NCBI GenBank assembly: GCA_900155495.1
Contig: FTLJ01000937.1
Coordinates: 1-41,246, forward strand
Source of the DNA: Porogramme epimiltina
Taxonomy: Eukaryota; Basidiomycota; Agaricomycetes; Polyporales; Polyporaceae
Reading direction: 5' to 3'
DNA: 41,246 bases
Shown: one piece after another, positions 1-9,367 of the stretch
Numbering within the stretch: position 1 is the stretch's first letter
Layout of the letters: each line of letters begins with the position of its first letter
The notes under the pieces: generated by a model
Told to the model about the DNA's origin: nothing
Database searches by the model: none
What the model saw: only the letters and a program-made list of their open reading frames with translations
Translations under genes and position numbers: made by a program

Positions 1-286
1 GGACAAGGCCGGGTGCCGGTTGTGGGGGGGGTGAGGACCGGGGCGGGGGGGGCTGTGGAGGGCGCTGGTATGGGAAACCGAGGACGGGGTGGGTTGGGAT
101 GGGTGTATGCGCTCTGCCGCTGCGGCGAGGGGGGGGGGGGTACTGGTGGTCCGGGGGTTGAAAAGCGAATCTTTATTGATACATCTCCATTACAACTTCA
201 TCGGACAACATGCGTGCTCTCGGACGGGATGGGAACTGGGGAGACCCACGGTGTGTATGCAAGGAGGCGGCCTGAATGACAGACGG
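1..286. other. Window start, no gene recognised
   Basis: This G-rich stretch downstream of HUB1 contains only overlapping short open frames of low complexity (runs of Gly and Arg). I see no protein family and no RNA gene in it. It probably holds the HUB1 3' UTR and spacer. Confidence 0.5.
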
Positions 287-820
287 CTAGTACATCTCCA
301 GACTCATCCCGTCGTGGATCTCGTAGTCCGCAAGGGTGATGTGGTCCTTGTAGATGGTGTACCTGCACCGCGCCGGGTCGCGAGGGAGAAGCGTAGGGAG
401 CGGGAGGGGTCAGCCTGGTGGCGTGCGGCAAACAGACGGGGCAGATGGTAGCGCACCATTTCTTCAGCTGGATCTTGGTGTGATCAGTACCGGTTTGTGC
501 TGCGATGAGCTTCTTCAGGTCGCCGACGGTGTCTTCGGGGCTGCACTTGACGCGGACTGCGGTAGGGGGGTAGCAAAAGTACAAGCAGACGCAAGGGGAA
601 TAGATCTCAGTGAGGGCACGGAAAGACACAACACGAGTGTAAGCGCACCTTTACGCCCGAGACGGTCGTTCGCGATGACCTAGGTATGTCATCGTTCCCC
701 ACGGATGGCGGAGATGGATGAAGACATCAGAATAGACGGCGCAGACGGTAAAAGGGAATACTATAGTCAGCGACATAGAGAGAACGGTGGCAAGGTCGTA
801 CACACTTCAATGAGAGGCAT
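287..820 (-). CDS. HUB1: Ubiquitin-like modifier Hub1/UBL5
   Basis: Four exons on the minus strand: 820-806, 679-649, 556-457, 362-287 (stop TAG 289-287). The frames close exactly and give 73 aa, the usual length of the family. The protein has the beta-grasp signature NDRLGRKVRVKC, then [16 protein letters not shown], then KKWYTIYKDH and [14 protein letters not shown]. Hub1/UBL5 is a ubiquitin-fold protein that binds spliceosome components (Snu66/Prp38 HIND elements in other fungi) without covalent conjugation and modulates splice-site choice. The first exon codes only for five residues (MPLIE) and joins VIAND in phase 0. The second intron leaves one base, and the third splits the Trp codon TG|G. 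Compared with animal UBL5 there are two extra residues at the N-terminus, and the usual C-terminal Tyr-Tyr-X ends after a single Tyr. Identity is clear; the start exon is the least certain part. Confidence 0.93.
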
Positions 821-1029
821 AACGGCAAATGAAGTCAAGGTCGAGAAGAAAACTGCAGTAGAGGACGAAGACCAGAGTCACTGAGAGACGGACTCCGTGC
901 CTCTGGTGGCGGGCTGAGGACCCCAGCCTTAGGCGCCCGCACAGGAAGCCCCGAAGAGGCAACCTTGGAGCCTGGACGTTTATGCGTCAGTCCCAAGCCT
1001 GGTCCACCATCGTCCCAATCGATCGCATC

Positions 1030-1102
1030 TCCCGTTTAGCTCAGTTGGTAGAGCGCATCACTTGTAATGATGAGGTCAGTCGTTCGAGTCGGCTAATGGG
1101 AA
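1030..1102 (+). tRNA. tRNA-Thr (anticodon TGT)
   Basis: A 73-nt cloverleaf folds by eye. The acceptor stem is TCCCGTT (1030-1036) with AATGGGA (1095-1101), followed by discriminator A1102. The D stem is GCTC/GAGC with loop AGTTGGTA. The anticodon stem is CATCA/TGATG with loop CTTGTAA, giving anticodon TGT at 1063-1065. The T stem is AGTCG/CGGCT with loop TTCGAGT. There is no intron and CCA is not encoded. The anticodon reads ACA threonine codons. The internal A box (TTAGCTCAGTTGGTA) and B box (GTTCGAGTC) are recognisable. It lies between the divergently placed HUB1 5' end and the kinase 3' end. Confidence 0.95.
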
Positions 1103-1125
1103 CGAACCAGTGCATTAACCAATCC

Positions 1126-1130
1126 TTTTT
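1126..1130 (+). terminator. Pol III terminator of tRNA-Thr
   Basis: A run of five T residues on the non-template strand starts 24 nt after the tRNA 3' end. This is the minimal RNA polymerase III termination signal and is the first T run after the gene. Confidence 0.6.
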
Positions 1131-1253
1131 GCCTCGCACTGTGCACACGTCGCATTGTTACACAACTCGCAGTTCGGGAAAGGGAATTCTCAAGGACAAC
1201 GCATGCGGCTTAATACTATAGTGTAATAAATTCGGTGTGCTATAACATGCACA

Positions 1254-2366
1254 CTAGAACGGAGTTGTACGGATGACTTCTCTATTCTCTCCGATCTGGA
1301 CGCACAATCCTCGCCCAGTCCACGGGGGCAGCTTCCGATCCCCAGGCGTCGGTTCGTACCCCTGGATCACCCCGTCACCGAAGAAGACGTATCCAGGTAT
1401 GTAGCGGTCCACAAATCTGCAACGCATACAGCATGAGCTTGGTTGGCGGGTAGATCAAGCAAGGGTACGCACGCTTCGATCTGGTCATCGGTCATGCCTT
1501 TGCCGCCGTTGCGCGCCTTCATGTGATGCTCCTGCTGAAGGCGCCATTTGTAGATGTACACGTACGGGTACTCGTCTGGTGGGCGAATCTGCGCGCGAGT
1601 GTCAGGGCGCGGTGTCATGACGTGATCGCCAAGAGAAGCACACCTGGATGAAGGAGTCGAACATATCCCACCAGGAGACGTAGTCCTTGAGGCGTTCATT
1701 GATTTCTAGCACGTCTTCCATGCGGTATCCCCTCTGCTCAAGGAACGCGTCTCCGAGGCCAGTGATAGGGCGCGCCCACCTCCGCTCCACCTCTTCGCGC
1801 GAGATAGGGTAGAACCCCGTGCACCACCCTTCGAACAGCACGATGTCCACCGGTGCCCTCACTGTGGTCCCGCTGGGCGCCCTGTCGCCTTCTCCATCGA
1901 ATAGGCTCTTGTCGAAGCTGGGAAGCTCTACCTCCGCGGAGCCGGCGTCGGGGCCGTTGATGTGCTTCAGCCGGGTGAGGACATGTGTCCCGAGCGGGAC
2001 GTCGTGTGTGCCCGGTTGTCCGCGTCCCTTGAGTAGCGCGTTCTGTGGGTGGGCGGCGGCCACGGTCACGAGTCCGGCGTGCGGCAGATAGAGATCGTCG
2101 AGCGAGAGGACGGCGATGGAGAGGTGGTGGGGTGCGGCCTGGAGGGCGTCACGGAGCAGGGACGTGAGGAAGGTCTTGCCGCTGCCTTGGGGACCTTGCA
2201 CACCGACAATGAGCGGAGGAGGGGTTTGAGAGTCTGCGGAGTATAGCGATCGGTGCGCGGCGAGTTGCGTGAGTATGTGGGCGGTCATCAGGGGGACCGC
2301 GGGCGGGGTCGACGTCAAGCCGGAAGCCATCTGTGGAATGCTATGAGTTATGAGGCTTATGCGCAT
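1254..2366 (-). CDS. TDA10: P-loop kinase, TDA10/glycerate 3-kinase family
   Basis: Three exons, 2366-1644, 1588-1473 and 1416-1254, join in frame to give 333 aa. The Walker A motif GPQGSGKT sits near residue 58, followed by the family segments SLDDLYLPH, KGRGQPGTHD, LPSFDKSLFDGEGDR and VLFEGWCTGF, then YIYKWRLQQEH and GKGMTDDQIEAFVDRY near the C-terminus. This matches yeast Tda10 (YGR205W) and plant D-glycerate 3-kinase, which share the phosphoribulokinase-like fold and transfer ATP phosphate to a small acid or an unknown substrate. Fungal members are of uncertain substrate. Introns begin gtgtgc and gtgcgt. The first Met was used; Met13 and Met27 are alternative starts that would keep the P-loop. 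The gene is divergent from RER1, with 395 bp between start codons. Confidence 0.88.
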
Positions 2367-2761
2367 CGACGCGTACGAGGATACCTTTCTCGCCCGAGGG
2401 GAGGCCTACGCTCTGGAGCAACTTTGGGGGTGGACACGAAGATGGGCGAGGTCATCGCGACGGTGAGAGACGGACCAGAGGCACGAGCCCAGCGGCGGCG
2501 CCCCCGCCGAGAGACACTGGGTGGGGTCGGGCCGCACGCGGTCCGAGGCCAGGAGAGGTTTTCCGGGGGATGCCGAAACGCTAACGTCCAGCGCCTGCGA
2601 GGCTGCACTGCGGAGAGTTCACGCCCACGTCGGCTCGGGTGGACGCTACGTTGCTCTCAGCGCCCTTCGCCCGTCCTCTCCCTCTTCTCCTCCACCCCCG
2701 CTGTCCCCGCCCGGCTCTTTCCCCGCCCCGTCCTCCCGGTACCACCCCTGCTCTCGCTAAA
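2367..2761. promoter_or_regulatory. Shared upstream region of TDA10-like and RER1 genes
   Basis: This is the only sequence between two divergent start codons, so it must carry both promoters. It ends in a long pyrimidine-rich tract (about 2665-2755) just before the RER1 ATG, as is common in basidiomycete promoters. I see no convincing TATA box. Open frames crossing it look like shadows. Confidence 0.4.
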
Positions 2762-3672
2762 ATGATGTCCTCGTCCGACTCCGAGGCCTCCTCTGGCCCC
2801 TTCCAACCTCTCATGGCCCACTACGTCAAGGCGCAGCGCCAGTACCAGCAGTGGCTGGACAGGGTCACCCCCTTCGTCCTCTACCGCTGGCTCAGCACGG
2901 CTGGTCTCCTGGCTGTGTTCATGCTCCGTATTGTCTTCGCGCAAGGGGTGAGCATCCACCAATGACCGGTTACCAATATCTAACGGGCTCTATCCGCTGT
3001 CCTCGCGATCCTCGGACGGGTAGTGGTATATCGGTGAGTCGCTATCGCCCCCCTCTTCCTTGAAGGTGCTGACGTTCTTTCACAGTATGCTGTATGTACC
3101 TCTTCCAGTCGCGCTTCCTGAACGTCTCTGAACTTTCCCCCTCTCCCTGAAGATGCCCACGCCATCTACATCCTCAACCTCTTCCTCGCCTTCCTCCAAC
3201 CCCGCTTCGACCCCTCACTCCAAGATGACCTCCTCGCGGACGAGATCGAGGAGGGCGGCGAAGAGCCCTCCCCCCTCCCCTCCTCGCGCGACGACGAGTT
3301 CCGCCCTTTCGTCCGCCGCCTGCCCGAGTGGCAGTTCTGGTACGCCGCCACCTCGCCGTCCTCGTCCCCGTGGACGTGTGCGCTAACTTCGCCGCACAGG
3401 CTGTCCGCGACACGTGCGACGCTGATCGCGATCGTGTGCTCGTTCTTCGAGATGTTCGACGTGCCCGTGTACTGGCCGATCCTGGTCGTGTACTTCTTCG
3501 TCCTCTTCCTCCTCACCATGCGCCGCCAGATCCAGTGCGTTCCTCCCCCTCCTACCTGAACACTGCAGAGCGAATGCTGACGTTGCGAACCCACAGGCAC
3601 ATGATCAAGTACAAGTACGTCCCCTTCGACATCGGGCGCAAGGTCCGGTACGGCGGCGCCGGGCACAGGTGA
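2762..3672 (+). CDS. RER1: Rer1, Golgi-to-ER sorting receptor
   Basis: Six exons: 2762-2947, 3024-3033, 3086-3091, 3153-3339, 3400-3534, 3597-3672. The frames close to 199 aa. Rer1 is a four-pass membrane protein of the cis-Golgi that retrieves ER membrane proteins in COPI vesicles. The product carries YQQWLDRVTPFVLYRW, the first membrane helix, QGWYIVCYAHAIYILNLFLA across exons 1-4, the acidic loop, DDEFRPFVRRLPEWQFW, a third and fourth membrane segment with DVPVYWPILVVYFFVLF, then MRRQIQHMIKYKYVPFDIG. Exons 2 and 3 are only 10 and 6 nt long, yet both are needed to supply the conserved WYIVCY segment. The Trp codon TG|G is split by intron 4 and the Gln codon CA|G by intron 5. A second ATG directly follows the first, so the start may be 2765. 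Confidence 0.93.
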
Positions 3673-4526
3673 AACGGGGGGGCAATCTGGTCGGTCTCGC
3701 TGTTGTATGCACAGTTTGGTCTGGGGCTCTGACACTGGTCGCGCAGAAAGAGACGAGTTACGCATACTACGACCTAGGACGATTGCTACGCCTACTCTAC
3801 CGGATGTCCTATTGTGTTGTCATAATCTAGACGCGGTGCCGTTTGTATAACCGCTAGACCTCCATGCCGCGCTGTTGTTTGAGCTTCTCAGAGCGAAATC
3901 AACGATGGACTTCGCTCGATCCCAGTGCCTGGCCTCATCGCGCCTATTGTATGCGCCAGACTCTCTCGAACTGACATTCCGCCTGTCTGTAAGCAGAAGT
4001 AAACTAATGTCCGCTTGCATAGCCCGCGAAGAAGCCTTCCACCGGGCGTGCCTAAGACCGGCTTCGAACCCGGTCTGGCCGCATAAGAGCCCGACAACCG
4101 CCACCGCCCATGCCAGCGCGCTCCAGGCGCGGGCAGCTCCTCTAAACAAGGGATGTAGACCGACGGCCCTGGCATACCCAACGCCCTTACGACCGCCCAA
4201 ACACGCTTCCCGTCCGGCACAGGCCCCATGCGTTTCACGCGTCTCCTCCCTCAGCTCGCGTGGGCGAGACCCCCAGACGCGCCTGGCGGTGTAGGGTGGG
4301 CGCCTGGTGCGAAGGTCATGGCGAACACGCTCCTGAGGTGCGCGCGCGATGTGGGCGCGCGTATAGTCGGGCAGGAGATGTTGTGCGACGATTGATTACA
4401 ACGTATGGGAACATGTGTAATCTATAGTCCAAAGGCTACATTACATCACATCTACCCACACCGTGACGAGGTCCCACACACCAGTGTCCAAGTACAGCTC
4501 CAAACGAGAATGATACAGCGCCGGGC
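3673..4526. other. Intergenic region between convergent genes
   Basis: This stretch of about 850 bp lies between the 3' ends of RER1 and the reductase gene. It has open frames of 116-139 codons on both strands, but none has family motifs, plausible splice structure or consistent codon use. A stretch near 4050-4080 resembles a tRNA T-loop on the minus strand but lacks a cloverleaf. It is probably 3' UTRs and spacer. Confidence 0.4.
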
Positions 4527-5565
4527 CTAGATCAAGAACGGGATGACGACCTTGCGCTCCTTCGGGTAGTCGGGGAACCGGCCGTGGTACCACTTGTGCC
4601 CCTTGTACGCGCGCGGGAACATGAGCAGCACCTCGTTTGCGAGGAACAGCCACGGCGGCGTGATCGTCGCGAGGACCGCGCCGACGGACGCGACCGACGG
4701 CGGCGGCGCGGCGGCGAGCGCGAACCCGAGCCACTCGAGCCACTCGCAGAAGTAGTTCGGGAACGTGATGTACCGGTACAGCAGCCCGTGCGGGATCGCG
4801 TAGTGCTCCTGGCCCGGTTTCGTCTTCCCGTTGTCCGCGTCGTCGCCGCTCGCTGCTGGCGCGGGCGCCTTGCCCTTGCCCTTCCGCGCGGTGCGGCGGA
4901 TGTTGAGCAGGATCTCGTCGTGCGCGACGTTCCCCGCGAAGCCCGCGGCCCAGAGCGCGACGCCGGCGAGGAAGCGCGGGCGCGCGAGGGCGTCGGCGAG
5001 GAACGCGCGTGCGGCGGGCGAGGAGAGGTACGCGCCCATGAGCGAGCCGTTGCAGATGTTGAAGAGGACGGCCATGCCGGCGACCATGACGTGCGACTTG
5101 GAGCGGGACGGCGTGCGCAGCGGGGAGATGAGCCCGCGGTTGAGGTAGTGCACGACGAAGAGCGCGGCGAGGAGCGTCGGGGCGTGCGAGAGGCTGAGCG
5201 GGGGTGCGGCGCCCTCGGGGGATAGGGGCGCGCGGAGGTAGGCGTTGACGAACGCGCCGAGGGAGACGAGTTCCATGATGATCCATGAGCGGATCCCTGC
5301 GGGGGATGTGCGTGAGAACCTGTCGCACTCGGAGTCCGTGGGGGATACCACGTACCGTCGAGCTCGAATATGCTCTTAGTCGCTAGCGCGAAGCGACCAA
5401 ACGGCGCATCGAAGACGAATGATGGCACAAATAGGAATGGCGGAACTATAGTGAACCATCGCAAGGTGCCTACATTCCATAACTTAGCATTAGGAAAGAG
5501 AAGGATCCGTAGGCTGAAATGTGCGCACCATCATACAACACTTGCGCTGTCTTGAAGTCTAACAT
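4527..5565 (-). CDS. Steroid 5-alpha-reductase family membrane oxidoreductase
   Basis: Three exons, 5565-5529, 5469-5356 and 5296-4527, join in frame to 306 aa. The C-terminal part has the signature of 3-oxo-5-alpha-steroid 4-dehydrogenases: FPNYFCEWLEWLGF, then NEVLLMFPRAYKGHKWYHGR and FPDYPKERKVVIPFLI at the very end, with several hydrophobic segments before it. The family uses NADPH to reduce an enone double bond in ER membranes. Fungal members are usually not assigned a substrate; they may act on sterols, polyprenols or enoyl-CoA. The mid-protein loop at about residues 185-205 is charged (KGKGKAPAPAASGDDADNGK) and unlike animal members. The first exon (12 codons) was chosen because its ATG, a gtgcgc donor and the phase 1 join to GTLRWFTI all fit. 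No ATG is available in the second exon. Confidence 0.85.
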
Positions 5566-6504
5566 AGCAAACCCCTGCTTTATATCTTATGCTAAGGATA
5601 CTGCATACGATATATAAGGCACATTCGCTCGTTACGAGGGCGAAGCTTACCTGCGTCGTCGTGGAATCGGACGGAAGGGTACCGGCGCTGGCGACCTTGC
5701 GGTGACTTTTCTTACGTCAGTGGCTCTATACATCGCCGCCCACGTGGGCTCCAGCCTCCTAAGCTGACGCTGGCGCTAAACCTCTCGGTCCTTGTCTTCG
5801 TTCTGTCAAGACTCAAAACCACCACGGCCATCTTAACGATTGCTCTTTGCGTCTCTTGTAGTCCCATAAGTGCCATTTAGAATTCCCGTGGTAAGAATAG
5901 TGCTAAGGCTAGGGCCACTCAAGAGGTCAAGTGGATAAGCTCCTTTGCGTAACCAACTCTGCAGGCAAACGCCGCCTCGAGGTACAGATTTTACGTGCGG
6001 GGATTACTATTGTAGTATTCCCGACGCCGAAAGGCTTCTGGAGTAAGCATAGCAAAGTCTACCACGCTCAGTCTTGCCTTGAAATGTAATTTCTACCGGT
6101 CACGACTACCAGGGCCTGCTTTTCTTAGCTCCCCGTGCAGCCGGGACATGGGCGAACGCGTTACAGAGGGTTGAGCTGATGGATACAGTGACAACTCGAC
6201 AAAGTCCGGTAAGTCATTGATCTCCTCTCACTGGTCCGACATGGCTGACTCACGTACTAGGTAGTGTCACTTCGGCCTCGGTCCCTCCCATGGCGTCCAC
6301 GGCTGGTAGCCCATTCAAATCCGACGAACCACTTCGGCATGGCCGAAATGATTTGAATAACCCTCACTGGTATGCCGTGCCGGTATAACGCGCGTCGTTG
6401 GACATGGCACGACGCATATGCAACCGTAAGCCGGCTTCGAGGTTAAAAAGAGCAGATCCCTCTCGTAGGCCTGACATCGAACTCTAGGTCAACCAAGCAA
6501 CGAA
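5566..6504. promoter_or_regulatory. Divergent promoter region of reductase and GST genes
   Basis: This stretch of about 940 bp separates two divergent start codons and contains no credible open frame. It holds a nested inverted repeat (6313-6358, listed separately) and a second hairpin-like stretch around 6370-6420 (CGTCGT paired with ACGACG). Both promoters must lie here. I see no other gene. Confidence 0.4.
6313..6358. repeat. Nested inverted repeat in GST upstream region
   Basis: The outer arms ATTCAAATC (6313-6321) and GATTTGAAT (6350-6358) are perfect complements. Between them an inner perfect hairpin has arms TTCGGC (6333-6338) and GCCGAA (6342-6347) around ATG. It could be a transcription-factor site or a scar of a small inverted-repeat element. 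It lies about 150 bp upstream of the GST start. Confidence 0.6.
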
Positions 6505-7391
6505 ATGTGTGACATCCAGAAGAGGATCACGCTATATGCTGCCAAGGTGCGATCCGCATGGTTCCATTAGTCTTCTGGGATCTAAACACTGAGATCTTCT
6601 AGGACTCTCCCTACCCTCACCGGGTTCTGCTTGCACTAGCGGAGGCCAAAGCGGCCTACGACGTCATCTGGATCGACCTCCTCGACAAACCGGACTGGTA
6701 CAGCGCGGTCAACAAGGACGGCGCCAAGGTCCCCTACCTCGTCTACGGCGGGCCCAAGCTCATGCCAGGCGACGCGCCCTCGCCGGACTCACTCCACTTC
6801 TCCGAATCACTCCTCATGCTCTACTTCCTCGCGGACCTCTTCCCCACATCGGGCCTCCTCCCAGCAGACCCCGAACAGCGCGCTCGCGCTCGGCTTTTCA
6901 TTCACATCGCTGACGCGCAGTTCGTCCCCGCCTGGGCCGGGCTATTCTTCTTCGGGGCTCCCGCGGAGGGCCTTCTGGCCGTCCTAGAACGCCTGCAAGG
7001 CATGCTTGCTCCGCCAGCGGAGGGCGGATACGCGCTTGGGCCGTGGTCGATCGCCGACGCGACGTTGGTCCCGTTCCTCCTACGACTGGAGATGATGCTG
7101 TCGATGGGTGCGCCGACGATGGCACCTGGAGCGGACGAGGAGGTGAAGGCTGCACTGGCGTCTGCTAGATTTTCCAGGCTGAGGAAGTACTTGGAAGACA
7201 ACAAGGCGCGCCCGAGCATGGCGAGGACGTACGACGAGGTGAGTTCAGGGACGTTTATCTTGGAGGTAATCTCTGACCATTTCATCAAGGCTGCTGTTCA
7301 TGAGAAGATGGTGCAGCGTACTGAAAGGCTGCGCAAAACGGGCGTTGTGACGAGCGAAATCAAGGTGCCCGTAACATGGAATACCATTTGA
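6505..7391 (+). CDS. Glutathione S-transferase-like protein
   Basis: Three exons, 6505-6546, 6603-7238 and 7290-7391, give 259 aa. The N-terminal thioredoxin-fold domain has ITLYAAKDSPYPHRVLLALA, with Ser16 in the position of the catalytic residue, the cis-proline motif AKVPYLVY, and the glutathione gamma-Glu contact FSESLLMLYFLADLFP. The C-terminal helical domain contains the conserved N-cap region GPWSIADATLVPFLLRLE. The protein would conjugate or reduce substrates with glutathione in the cytosol. The class is uncertain; it resembles fungal-specific GSTs with SPY/SPF active sites. The second intron (7239-7289) is 51 nt, a multiple of three and free of stops, so retaining it would insert 17 residues without a frameshift. 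It was called as an intron because it has a gtgagt donor, a ctgac branch-like motif and a terminal ag. The gene is convergent with the Omega-class GST, 114 bp away. Confidence 0.85.
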
Positions 7392-7505
7392 TGAGGGGAC
7401 TCTCATCGAGTAAACGTTGATTACACGTTGTACACATCCTTGGCGCATGGTCGCGCATTACAAATACATTCACCGCTCTTCTTTGACTTACCATCCTGCG
7501 GGACC

Positions 7506-8452
7506 TCAGAACGCCCGCCCAGCCCTGATCGCCTTCGCAGCTTCGCTCTGGGCCTCATCGCGGAGATAGCGTCCGTAGATCTCTGCGTAATGCTGCTTAT
7601 CCTGTATTCGGAGCAATGCCCTTAGCACCGACTCTACTTAGATCCAAGTAGATTTGCCACTCACGCTCTGCGTCTTCTTCACGCTATCCCTCGACTCCAG
7701 CTTCTCCGCGTACTCCTTCCACCCAGAACCGACCGCCTCGCGCGAATAGCCCCTATGCTCCGCGAGGATGTAGTCCCGCACGACCCACGGCGCGACCGCG
7801 ACGTCGACGAGCGAGAACTCGTCGCCGAGGAAGTACGGCCCCTGCACCTTGGCGCCGAGGGTGCGGAGCGCGGCGTAGAACTCCTCGAGGTGCTCGCGCT
7901 GCTTCGCGGGGTCCTGCGCCTGCACGGTGCGCATGAAGCCGGGCACGATCTGCTTCTGGACGTGGTCGACCCAGATGCGGACGAGTGCACGCGCGAAGGG
8001 GTCGGTGGGGAGGATGTGGGGCGTCGCGGTGGGGAATGCGTCCTCGAGGAACTCACAGAGGATGAGGGACTCGTATAGGGCCTTGCCCTTGTACTCGACA
8101 GCGGGGACGAGGCCTTTCGGGTTGATCTCTAAGGCAGGGGCAAGCATGTTGGCGGCAGCTGAGCGGAGAGTAGGGTCGCGGGCACTCACCTAGGAAGTGC
8201 TTCTCCTTCTTGTACGGATTAACCTCCTTGTACTGGTACGGGATGCCGCGCTCTTCGAGCGTAATCCACGTGCGCTGGACGTACGGGCAGAACTGGAGAT
8301 CACCCAGTTCGATGAGCACGGACAGCGGGGTGTCCGAATGCACTCACCCAGCCCGAGTAAAACACCAGATCTTGAGGCTCTTGATGTTGCTCAACAGTCT
8401 TCGCAGCGAAGCCAGTGGCGTGCGGGAAGATGTTTTGGTCAGGGTGGCTCAT
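7506..8452 (-). CDS. Omega-class glutathione S-transferase
   Basis: Four exons, 8452-8348, 8292-8190, 8128-7665 and 7601-7506, join in frame to 255 aa. The active site WFCPYVQRTWITLEE places the catalytic Cys at residue 37, typical of Omega GSTs, which act as thioltransferases and dehydroascorbate reductases. The cis-proline and glutathione-binding motifs follow: NPKGLVPAVEYKGKALYES and LILCEFLEDAFP. The helical domain ends with SVKKTQSDKQHYAEIYGRYL and an Ala/Arg-rich tail. The last exon was added because the open frame otherwise stops after an uncharacteristic tail and a gtgagt donor sits right after TQS. The Met of MSHPDQN was taken as start; an in-frame upstream Met at 8527 would add 25 residues. 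Confidence 0.9.
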
Positions 8453-9367
8453 GATGGATGCGCTGAAGTGTCCCGGTCGTCCGTAGTCAGGTGTGGGGTT
8501 GAGTGAGAGTAATAGCTGTCTAAACAAAGGCAGAGCACTCAGAGTGCAGCCTATATGCGAAGAGAGCTATGTTGCTTACTCAGGCAGCGAGGTCTGGGAG
8601 CGGAAGGAAGACGATTATGAAGCAAGGAGTAAGTCGCTTGTCCACGGGATCGCTCGAGCACGGAAACCCACCAAGTTTTGTCGCCATCGCAGCCACTAGC
8701 TACTGCTCGATGGAGAACACCTCTCTAGAGCCAGTCGTTCTTGCGCCCCTTGATGTTAGGGCCATAGAGGGCGTAGGGAGATTGAGTGGGCGTAGTCGTG
8801 GGCGGAGGGAGAGGTTCGCAGAAAGACCTTGGAGTTAGCGCTGTGTCTGGATTCCGTGGCGGCGCGGATTCGCCATCGGCAGTCGTTGGTGAGGGCGGAC
8901 TACTATCCCACTGGGCTTCAATCCGAGATCACAAAACGTTGAAAAAGCACTCTAACAAACAGATCTAGGGAGGCCCATTGCAGGCACGGAAGACCGAGCA
9001 AGGCCCACCATGCACAGTTGAATGACATTGTGACTGACCCTGTGCGCACAAAGTACGCGCGCCGGAGGGAGGCCTACACGAGCTACACAATATTTGATAC
9101 GGATAAGCAGAGAGAAAGTGGGGGAGACGCAGACAACAGAGACATGTGAGTGTGAAGCACAAACGCGCAAATATTCATGACAGATGGGGTCGTGAGGGGA
9201 ATAGCGTATACAGTTCTCAGTCTCGATTCTGGAACACGTTCGATATCTACCGGTTCATGAGAAATGATACCACTCTCCGCGAGCCCGCGGAACTCCCGCC
9301 GTAAAGGCGGCGCGCAGATATGGGGAGGGGTGTAAGCACAGGCGGAGCACCGTTCTTCTGGCCGTGC
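8453..9367. other. Intergenic region, Omega GST promoter and NAB2 3' flank
   Basis: About 900 bp between two minus-strand genes. Open frames are under 100 codons and show no recognisable domain. It should hold the NAB2 3' UTR (right part) and the GST promoter (left part). I see no RNA gene or repeat. Confidence 0.4.

Noticed and set aside
1..451. Plus-strand frames at the left edge
   Set aside because: Gly/Arg-rich products of a G-rich tract and antisense to HUB1 exons.
4040..4100. tRNA-like T-loop (minus strand GGGTTCGAAGCC)
   Set aside because: The T stem does not pair with a seven-base loop, and no D arm, anticodon stem or acceptor stem can be found at the right distances.
4441..5464. 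Several long overlapping frames on both strands (up to 310 codons)
   Set aside because: They are shadows of the reductase exon in a very GC-rich stretch. They are Arg/Ser/Pro-rich and have no motifs, while the chosen frame has membrane helices and the family C-terminus.
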